64,000 nt of DNA from Asterias rubens (Eukaryota > Echinodermata > Asteroidea > Forcipulatida > Asteriidae). The stretch spans positions 14,782,156 through 14,846,155 of the forward strand of contig NC_047070.1 in the NCBI RefSeq assembly GCF_902459465.1, read 5' to 3'. The notes under the pieces are model-generated. The model searched no databases. It was not told the origin of the DNA and was given only the letters and a program-made list of their open reading frames with translations. How positions within the stretch are numbered: the first letter of the stretch is position 1; every line of letters begins with the position of its first letter. Shown piece by piece: positions 56,147-64,000 of this stretch. The translations under genes and the position numbers were made by a program.

Positions 56147-56874
56147 TAGACTAACATTAGAAATTTCAACAATTTCATCATACAGCTCTGGACTGGAACT
56201 TCCATTTTCTTATCTCATACAAAACCACTTTAAACTTGAGTCATGAGTGCAGCCACTTTTCTGAGAGCGTGGGAAGTTTTCCCCTAGTTGTGAAACCTGA
56301 ACCACTGTCCTTGCAGACAGAAAACAATCATGGCTCTGTTAGAGGTTGGGCAATCTAACACTTCCATGCTATGTTAATGGGAGCCAAACTTGATAACTTA
56401 TATCTGAGAGTAAATAAAGTGGACTAACCACAAGATCTTGGGGCAGGTAGTCCAATCCTAAAAGCCTAGGGGTCAAACCAACCACAGGACCAAGGTACAA
56501 AGCTTTTCTTAATCTCAGTGCAATCCAGTTGACTTTATGTTTTTTTCTTCTCTTCAGAGCTACCCCTTGAAATATAAAGGCCTATTACAACTCACCATGA
56601 CAAATGTCTGATGTTTTAAAGAAGTGCTCCAATGTCAGTTTAGTTCTGTACTCCACTCATTTTCCATTCATAAAAATTCTGAATTTTGCCGATATCCATT
56701 CAGAACAACATTGAATTTGACCTTTTGACTTGCCCACAGACATTCCTTTTTAGAACGTACGGCCCCATTTGTTTTGGGTTTCTGATGACTACGTATGTCA
56801 ATTTTCTCTTAAAAGTGTATCAAACAATTATCCCCATTTTCATGAGGTCTCTATTTGTTGGAAAATAAGTGGCA

Positions 56875-56965
56875 TGTTATGGTCCAGCGGATATTAAAGA
56901 GTACCAAACTCAAGCTCTGGTGATTCTGATCAGCAGAGTGTGTGTTCAAGACCAGTCATTATCAG
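56875..56965 (+). mobile_element. SINE head fragment
   Basis: TGGTCCAGCGGATATTAAAG, then CAGCAGAGTGTGTGTTCAAG, a decayed copy of the tRNA-Leu/Ser-like head. Confidence 0.55.
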
Positions 56966-58208
56966 AAACAAAGAACACTTTTCTGTACTTTGAAAACTGA
57001 TGCACAGCCAACACAACTTTGTAGAATAAACAACTTGGGCAGATTTTAAGAAAACTTTTTACTACAGCTTAGGAAATGAATTTTCTATTAAACACTGCCA
57101 ACACTTATATAAAATTTGTTAACCTTTTGACAAGTTTCACTAGTCATCCTAAAATTTTACGTAAGTATTGGCTGTGTTTGATAGAAAACTCATTTGCTAA
57201 GTTGATATTTTACCAGCCTGATTATTTAGAGATAGGATTTTTAAGAAAACAGTGAATTTCAAATCAACTGAGACTGTTTCGAGTCTCTAGAAAATGATTT
57301 TGATATCAAACATAAACACACGTCTGCACTACAATAAAATATGTTATATACAATGTACAAACCATATGTGTCACTCAGACAGACCAGGCTAGCCTACTTA
57401 TACAATACCCTACAGGTGATAAAAACTTATCAATGGCTGCATTGTTTACCATCAACCAGATGATATTTCCAGGAGCCTGATGTTTTGGTTTTTATACACA
57501 GTAGGGATCCACTGAGCCAAACCAAAGTGGAATATTGAGTGGGTTCGTAGCTTTGTGGAAAGAATTATTATAAACAAAGGTTCCAGCTCAACTTTGGGAA
57601 TTTACATAAAAGCAAAGTGAAGCCTTTGTTTCATTTCCCTAGCGTAAGAGACCATTCAGAATAGTCAATGTTACAAAAAATTGGCAAAGATATTGAAGAA
57701 AACTGCGTTTTCAGGCATTACTTGTATTTTTTGTAGTGTACAGGATGTACATGTAGACATGAGATTTTGTCAGCTAGCATTTTTGGGGTGCTAGGTGGTC
57801 AAAATACTTTCCCCAAAGTGTCATTATTTTTAAACATTGATTATTCTGAAGGGCAACTGAACAGATGCTGAATGCCACGTCCAATTATTACCAAGCTGAA
57901 AATCTGGTTTAAAAAAAATGATTTCTTAAACTTTCCTTGTATCATTTTTTTTTTTAACATCACACATTATTGTCAACCTCAAAATGCAGGGTCTCATAAA
58001 AAAAACGCTTAAAAGCAGAGGGAAAAGCTTTAAATACTTTATCTGCTTAGTTTAAATTTTCAACAAACCAGTCACAGACAATGTAAATTATGGCATCATC
58101 TTTTTGGCTGGTAATCTGTTTCTGCTAAGAAAACTTGTTAGCAAAAGCAAACATTTTCCGTAAAACAGCTTAGCGGCAACCTCAACACAGGAAAAATTCT
58201 TTGTTCAT
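56966..58208. other. Unique AT-rich intergenic sequence, 3' of the LZTS-like gene
   Basis: Nothing recognised. No canonical minus-strand AATAAA (TTTATT on plus) was found in the first kilobase after the LZTS stop, so its 3' end could not be placed. Confidence 0.4.
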
Positions 58209-58588
58209 TTAAAGAGAGGCAAGGGTATTATACATTTTGGTAACTACTGGCCATAAAAACTTAATACTTTGTTAAAGCGTCAGAATGCTATTGATTCCAT
58301 GAAACATTGATAGAACGTTAGAACATGTTTTGAAGAAATGTAGTTTTAGAAAATGAGGTAATTTGTCCATGATTAGTCACTACACATTTTCAATCTGAGA
58401 AAGGCTCAAGGCATGAGAGCCTTTCTCAGGCATCTGCAATCACACAAATCTAGACAACAAGGCTGTGTTTTTTCTTGCAACTTTGACCGATTGAGGCAAA
58501 ATTTTCACATGATTGTTAGTTACTAAATGCTCACACCGAGTGAGGATATTAGCCTGTGTAAATTACCAAAAGTATAACCTGCCTTTAA
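58209..58588. mobile_element. TTAA-type MITE, copy 8 (old, diverged)
   Basis: TTAA at 58209-58212 and 58585-58588, with an interior GAGAAAGGCTC / GAGCCTTTCTC hairpin and an ACAGGTTTG-like remnant. Similarity to the other copies is weak but collinear. Confidence 0.55.
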
Positions 58589-59034
58589 CTATAACTTTGT
58601 TAAACTATCGTTTAACAATTGATGCTCCTTTTTACAAAACCTGAGAAACCAATTAATTTCGGTGGGCAATTAAAAGAATACCAACCCTATCATTACTAAC
58701 TGCTACATCATTGGAGGTCAAAAATTGAAATGAATGTATAGTAAAAATAAGTCCCAAGTTCAGCTTTAACTTTAGGACCCAGCACAGGGATTACCACAAA
58801 GTATTCCAAAAGTGTAGATGCTTTGAATACTTTTCTTACAATGGAAAAATGCAAAATCCTTTCAAAAGAACAATCCTTCAAAAGAAATTTTCACTTGTCT
58901 GTGAAGCATCTCTTTCATTTAGAACAAATTATAACAACTCAGTTTCAGATATATACCATTAATATCTTTGTTACTATTTCGATTTAAAAAAAAAAAAAAA
59001 ATTAAAAGTTAATACTTTACTATAAATATTTGTT

Positions 59035-60648
59035 TCAGCAATGGCTAATTTCTTTGTGCTCCAGCTCCAGAGTGAGCTGTTGCAGGTCACTCTCCAAGCT
59101 GCGATTCCGTCGACACATCTGAACGTAATTCAGCTGCAGTTGCTTCTGGTACTTGATCACCTTCTCCTTCTCCTCCTGCCAGATGCGCCGCTCATGGGCC
59201 ATCTTGGCTTCATGCGCCTGCAGTTTCTTTCTGGTCCCTGCGAGATCATCTTTCAGTGTCTGCATCTCATGCTTCAATCTCTCATCAACAGGAGACTTCG
59301 AAGGCCCCTTGTTAGCGTCGAAGCCCGGCCCAGCCGCTTTACCTTCCGAAAGGTTCAATAAGTTCAGCTGACTGGTGCTCAGGCTTCTCACTCCTAAACT
59401 TATCTTGTCCAATTTACTTTTGTACATTGCACTTTCATCCTGTAAGTCGTCTACCTGTGCGATCAATTCAGCTCGTTCATTCTTCAGAGTGGTTGTCTCT
59501 TTCTCCAGCTCCAACGCCCTCTTCTGGGCCTCTTGAAAGCTTTGCACACTCACCTGAGGGCGACTTGACTTTTCCAGTTCCTCCTTCAGCAATACTATTT
59601 GGGAATCACGTGATTTCATTTTGTCCATGAGGAAACCTATTTCTGTCTCCCTCTGGCGCAGCCTCTCTTGGAAGCCCTGCTGCTCCTTTTCCTGCTCCTT
59701 GATGCGTCCTCTCAAATTGCCGACATCACTCTCACTTTTCTCTTGAAGCAGGGCAAGTTCCCGCTTCATCTGGAACACCTCGCGCTCCCTAGTGGTCAAT
59801 TTGACCTGCATGTCCATGAAGTCACTCTCCAGCTGCCTCTGCAAAGGGGTCATCTTTGTACCCCCTTTCACATTGGAGAGTTTGTTGCGGAGAAGACTAC
59901 AGTCCTTCTCCGTTTCACTCAGCTTCTTTTGCAGCTTCTCAATATCGCTGCTTCTGTCTTTAACAGTTTGTCGTAGCTTTCCAACTTCTTGTTCCTTTTC
60001 ATCTTGAACTCTCCGTAGCTGATCTTTCATCAGACTGATGTCTTTTTCCCTCTGCATGAGTTTTTCTTTTAACTGACTTGCATTCCCAGACGGGCTTCCT
60101 TTTCCCGACAACAAACCACCTCCTAATTTGCCTTTCTTCTGCAGCTGTTGATTCAGCTTCTCCTGAACCTCTCTGAGGTAGGCAACCTCACATCGCTCCT
60201 GGCTTAACTCCTTCTCCTTGGTGCCCATCTTTGTCCTCAATAGCGTAAGCTCCTCCTCTTGCAGTCTGACCTCCTTCGCCAGGTTCTCTTTTAGTTCCCG
60301 CATGTGGTTGGTTTCAACGCGGGTCTCGCTTAACTCGGCCTCTTTCTCCTTTAAGAGTCTCTCTTGAAAATCCACACTGCCTTGATTGCTGCGTCGGTTC
60401 TCCTGAAGTTCTGCCTCCAGCGAGGCCATAGTCTTTGTGCGCTCAGTGAGCTGCTCCTCCTGGTGGGCAAGTTTGTTTCTCAAGTTGGCAATCTCTTTGG
60501 CCTTGGCACTCAGCTGATCTCTGTGATTCCTCAGCTGCCATTTCAGGTCTTCAACTCCCTTGTTGGCAGAAGAATGCTGCTGTTGCTGATGCTGTGAGGT
60601 GTCTGTCTTTTCTCGAAGCAACTTCTTCTCCTGTTCCAATTTGTAGAT
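59035..60648 (-). CDS. LZTS2: LZTS-like terminal exon: long coiled coil and Fez1 C-terminus
   Basis: The acceptor ttctttcgatag precedes IYKLEQEKKLLREK; the Met at 60639 is internal. About 537 residues are nearly all Glu/Lys/Leu/Gln heptads, with repeated phrases such as LKEKLMQREKDISLMKDQLR and VFQMKRELALLQEK. One loop, SEGKAAGPGFDANKGPSKSP, breaks the coil near the end, before the conserved segment EEKEKVIKYQKQLQ. The stop codon is at 59037-59035. Vertebrate LZTS proteins continue about 25-30 residues further to a PDZ-ligand-like end; here the protein stops at EHKEISHC unless another exon exists. Confidence 0.88.
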   Translation of the reverse strand: MYKLEQEKKLLREKTDTSQHQQQQHSSANKGVEDLKWQLRNHRDQLSAKAKEIANLRNKLAHQEEQLTERTKTMASLEAELQENRRSNQGSVDFQERLLKEKEAELSETRVETNHMRELKENLAKEVRLQEEELTLLRTKMGTKEKELSQERCEVAYLREVQEKLNQQLQKKGKLGGGLLSGKGSPSGNASQLKEKLMQREKDISLMKDQLRRVQDEKEQEVGKLRQTVKDRSSDIEKLQKKLSETEKDCSLLRNKLSNVKGGTKMTPLQRQLESDFMDMQVKLTTREREVFQMKRELALLQEKSESDVGNLRGRIKEQEKEQQGFQERLRQRETEIGFLMDKMKSRDSQIVLLKEELEKSSRPQVSVQSFQEAQKRALELEKETTTLKNERAELIAQVDDLQDESAMYKSKLDKISLGVRSLSTSQLNLLNLSEGKAAGPGFDANKGPSKSPVDERLKHEMQTLKDDLAGTRKKLQAHEAKMAHERRIWQEEKEKVIKYQKQLQLNYVQMCRRNRSLESDLQQLTLELEHKEISHC

Positions 60649-63600
60649 CTATCGAAAGAAGAAATGATTGTGAGTATCTACAACAAAATGGTAAATTTAC
60701 TCCATTATGAGACCAAGGGTCGATTCACAAAGATAGTCCTAACTTAGATCAAGTCCTTGGACTCTTTTGGTTTGATTAGGTTATGGTACAAAAGCGTTCT
60801 GCTTCACCTTACTCCTAAATGTTGTCATTCTGCCGATTATTATTGATTCATTGTGCACCAAATATATTTATTATCTCATGTTACTGTGCTACTTGGGTAA
60901 TTTCAACTTATTGTGCTTTTTTGTAATGAATTGCAGCATTGAAATAAATGTTACTGAATAAATGTTACTGAATGAATTAAACTCCAAAGGCTAGTCCTGA
61001 GTTCAATAAGACTAGTCTGAACTCTTTGTGAAATCCACCCCAGGAACTTTGATTTTTCATACAATTTTTCATAAACACCATCACTTGTCCCTGTGGTCAA
61101 GTTGTAAGACTGCAGACTATGACTCTTGGGAATTTTGTTTTTGTTTTTGTTTTTTAAGCAAGGGGCATCCACAGCAAATTGATGTTAGTGCGGTGGGTAA
61201 TTTTCAAAAACGTCACCAATGAAGACTCGACTTAAAGACTGACCTGAGCTTGGAGTGAGTGACGAATCTTCCTAGACGTGTCTTCCTGTTCTTGAAGTTC
61301 TTTCCTCAGCCATGAGGTCTCCTCCTCCCAGGTTCTGTGCTTTTCCTCGTGTACCTTCAAGATGGCCGCTTCATTGTTATCCATTGTGTCTCGTAGCGTG
61401 GACAACTGCGCTTCTTTCTCCTACAAAAGGTATAGAGAAGTGTTAAATCCCAATTTCATTTTGTTTCATGTAGAAGCCAATGACTCTCAGAAGACTGAAC
61501 TTAATCACTATACTAGCAAAGAACCCAATGGAGAGAAGACATAAAGGAAGTTTCAGTTAAGGTGTGAAAGGAAAACTTCACAGAAATTTTTCTTGGGTTT
61601 CACAATTTCCACCCCAACCCCAATGAAAGGTGACTGTAACAAGAGGACAAGTAAGGCATTGGTGTCATTTTTGGTACTTTCAAAAAAAATATTATGAATA
61701 TCAAGCAAAGATTTAGAATTCAGAAGAACTAGGATGGCAACATTTAAGGGAATCATGTATCGATGTAAAAACTCTTACCAAGACTTTCTGCCGCAAGCTG
61801 CCAATCTCGGTCATCTCCGCCCCCATGAATGACATCTTGGATGAAGATGCAGACGATGACGACTTATTGTCGACACGGTTACTGTTGTAATCCACCACAC
61901 CATATGAAGGGTTGGTGTGGTTGATGCGGACGGGTTTCTTGGGGCTGCCGCTGCTACCATTGCGACTGTTGACCTGTGTGGTCGACTGGCTGATGTTTCT
62001 GCGCTTGTAGTCTGGGAGTAGCTTCTGCTGATTCTGGAGGTTCTGGATGCTGCGGTTGAGGTAGTTGAGTGAGTGGGCTGGTTGGATGTGCCTTTGTTGC
62101 GCCATCTGCTTCCCCCATGCCTAATCACAATGACAATGTCAAGAATTTACATTGGTTTGGCCAATTGACTCAAATCACATCCCCCCCCATCATGACAATA
62201 ATGCACCATTTGGGAGTCAAAGCAATTTTGTGTAATGACAGGCATATTTCTGGCGATCAGCGTTTCCACGTGCACTATTTGCACATGATGTCATTGACCA
62301 CCATCTTTGATGAAACGTGCCAGCTTGAAAGGCTATCATTGGCTAAGATATGTGCGTAGCCTCACAAGAGTGCGCTTTTCCATTTTTAATCAAACATTTA
62401 ATCGATGATGCATGTGCAATCCATGTATTGACTCCCAAAATGGATGGCGAGCATGGCTCAGCCACTGCATGTGAGACACTTGCAAAGAAGTCAATAAGCC
62501 AGGTCACACAACATTGCAAAGGGTAGTAAACATAATGCCCAGATAAGAACAAAATATCCCAATACTCAAGTAGGCTTTGGGATAATCATTACATTATTTT
62601 TACTACATTTGTTTTTTCGGGCTAAATACCAAGGTATGACCATACCTTTAGGGGTTACAACAAGAAAAGAAAGGGGAAGGGGGAAAATAAAAGGGGGATA
62701 GGATTCGTGTTGCTCAGGGCTATCTCTTTTTGACCCCTTGTAAAGGTCGTCCTTGCTGAGGTCAAACAAATGAAACAGAACCACTGCTTAAGCTTGTGGT
62801 GTAATACGCAACACTTATTCTTTATGAGGTTTTCTCACCTCTGCGTTTTGAACGTTGTGTCTTTTTCAAAAACAGCGCGACGAAGCAAAAACTTATATTA
62901 AAGGAGAGATTATTCCCCTGAAACTTTATATCACCTTTGCATAATTCTGAGGTGGTCGCTGTGCACTGTTGCCTTGGTAACCCTTCTGTTTTGGCGTAAT
63001 GTCCTGCAGCGAGAGGCATTTGGTCGGTGGCGCCCCAAAATGATTTCCAGCAAAGTTGCGTTTCTGGTTTGTCAGAACCACATCCGGGGGTTGCTGTTTG
63101 TTCTGTTGCTGCTGTTGCTGCTGCGGCTTGAGCGGAGGGCGACCGTTGATATGGTCGGGCATGCTGGATGGAGAGCTGGGGAGGCTGTGCTTGGAGGAAG
63201 TACTACTAGGGGAGTCTAAGGAGCGGGACGGGGAGATGGCCTTGAGGGGTACTGGGCGAATCATACGGTGCTGCTTGTACTGAAAGAACCAGGGAGAGAA
63301 CCGGGAAGAGAACCAAGGAACATGGGTAAGGTTAACGATGCCGACAATCACAGGCCAAGAAATTAATCTTAAAAAAGTTTGGGTACTTTTTGTTTGACAC
63401 AAAACACAAATGACGCAGATTTACATTAAACTTACACTTGACAAGTTACTGTGATTTGCAATCACACTTTGCCAAGCAAATAAGACGGATTTGCAGTTAA
63501 GACTGAACTAGAGCTCTTTATGAAATTGAACCATGGATCATTTATGTTCAAAAATATTGCTGCAACAGAGAAATATCTATCCCTAGTGAGATGTGACAGA

Positions 63601-64000
63601 GCAGCCACTGCCTAAAATGGTATTCTTGTAAAAAGAAAACGTTTATTGCAAGAGGAACATTCTTGTGTCACTCCCTTCAAATTTCGTCTATTCACTTTTT
63701 GTGACACAAGACAAATTTACTGGAAATAAGATTTCAAACGACAGTTAAATGCTATTAATTTTGGTTTCAACCTTACACCGATGTGTGTTAGCACTGGGTA
63801 CTCAGTACTGTCCCAAGTTCTGCGGAAAAAAATTCAACGAATATTACTTGGGTGTGATTCGAACCAACAACCTTTGCAATTCTAGCGCAGTGTCATACCA
63901 ACCAGACATCTATAAAATTTAATAGACAGTTATGCTATTTACCTTTTCAAGCTGACCACTGACAGGAGTGATTACTGGGGGGCCCGCTGTCGCTGGCGGT
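59035..64000 (-). CDS. LZTS2: LZTS-family (Fez1 domain) coiled-coil protein, 5 exons, 5'-partial
   Basis: Minus-strand exons in transcription order: 64000-63943, 63279-62935, 62120-61779, 61420-61244, 60648-59035. All internal junctions are phase 0 with consensus donors, giving about 844 residues. The N-terminal part is Ser/Pro-rich with poly-Gln; the C-terminal 600 residues are almost continuous coiled coil. The end, ERRIWQEEKEKVIKYQKQLQ followed by LNYVQMCRRNRSLE, closely matches the conserved Fez1-domain end of LZTS1/2/3 (VWKEEKEKVIQYQKQLQ in LZTS1). Vertebrate LZTS proteins act at centrosome, cytoskeleton and postsynaptic sites and LZTS2 restrains beta-catenin signalling; a similar role is inferred. 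The symbol reflects the neighbour; this may be the single ancestral LZTS gene. Confidence 0.87.
61244..61420 (-). CDS. LZTS2: LZTS-like exon: coiled coil
   Basis: The exon lies between ccttttgtag and gtcagt on the minus strand and has 59 codons. The product EKEAQLSTLRDTMDNNEAAI, then LKVHEEKHRTWEEETSWLRK, ends IRHSLQAQ. Heptad-like spacing of Leu/Ile and high charge indicate coiled coil. It is in phase 0 with both neighbours. Confidence 0.85.
61779..62120 (-). CDS. LZTS2: LZTS-like exon: polar linker into first heptads
   Basis: The acceptor is ttgtgattag and the donor gtaaga. It reads AWGKQMAQQRHIQPAHSLNY and ends MTEIGSLRQKVL, the start of the coiled coil. A Met occurs at 62105-62103, but the frame is open through the acceptor and matches the previous exon, so it is not taken as the start. 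Confidence 0.82.
62935..63279 (-). CDS. LZTS2: LZTS-like exon: Ser/Pro-rich region with poly-Gln
   Basis: The acceptor is gttctttcag and the donor gtgata. The 115 codons begin YKQHRMIRPVPLKAISPSRS and continue with LDSPSSTSSKHSLPSSPSS, a run of seven Gln, and a Gln/Pro-rich end at NYAK. The low-complexity Ser/Pro composition is like the disordered N-terminal half of LZTS proteins. The CAG/CTG-type triplet run may vary in length. Confidence 0.83.
63765..63925 (-). mobile_element. tRNA-derived SINE, third family, in LZTS-like intron
   Basis: GTTTCAACCTTACACCGATG, TTACTTGGGTGTGATTCGAA and TTGCAATTCTAGCGCAG match the layout of 17035-17385, in the same orientation. Confidence 0.6.
63943..64000 (-). 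CDS. LZTS2: LZTS-like exon, cut by the window edge
   Basis: The open frame ends in GPPVITPVSGQLEK before a gtaaat donor on the minus strand. It joins in phase 0 to the next exon's YKQHRMIRP. Pro/Thr-rich, no fold. Confidence 0.7.

Overview
The window is animal nuclear DNA, AT-rich and full of introns and repeats. The two protein genes, the many tRNA-headed SINEs and the abundant short inverted-repeat transposons point to a marine deuterostome. An echinoderm, perhaps a sea star, is my best guess; the species assignment is inference.

Two multi-exon genes lie at opposite ends and point at each other. On the plus strand, 286-17625 holds 15 exons of a PDZD7/whirlin-type scaffold: half of PDZ1, then PDZ2, a harmonin-N-like helical domain, a long Ser/acidic linker, and PDZ3 ending in a PDZ-ligand-like tail. 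Its 5' end lies before the window. On the minus strand, 64000-59035 holds five exons of an LZTS-type (leucine zipper putative tumor suppressor, Fez1 domain) coiled-coil protein, whose 5' end lies past the window. The exon phases agree at the junctions I could follow in both genes. PDZD7 and LZTS2 are also convergent neighbours in human (10q24), so this looks like an old linkage that survives although about 41 kb of repeats now separates the genes.

The rest is accessory DNA. The introns of the PDZD7-like gene carry copies of a TTAA-flanked MITE, TA-flanked MITEs, SINEs and a LINE 3' remnant. Downstream are a second TTAA MITE family (20.2 kb), a large foldback structure (23.15-25.98 kb) with a clean nested insertion, and a duplicated GTTCGGGCC-hairpin repeat (26.3-26.8 kb). 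A block of tandemly duplicated 125-nt exon-like units with splice sites (29.0-33.0 kb) and related units at 34.9-36.5 kb look like a repeat-built, probably noncoding or very young transcript.

From 33.1 to 49.3 kb the sequence is mostly satellites: a 58-bp array, a roughly 57-60-bp array, a 28-bp array, a 53-bp array, a roughly 180-bp array and a 198-bp exact doublet. Two of these families recur in inverted orientation further on. From 49.3 to 59.0 kb I see only scattered MITEs, SINE fragments and AT-rich unique sequence. No rRNA, CRISPR or convincing functional tRNA gene was seen.
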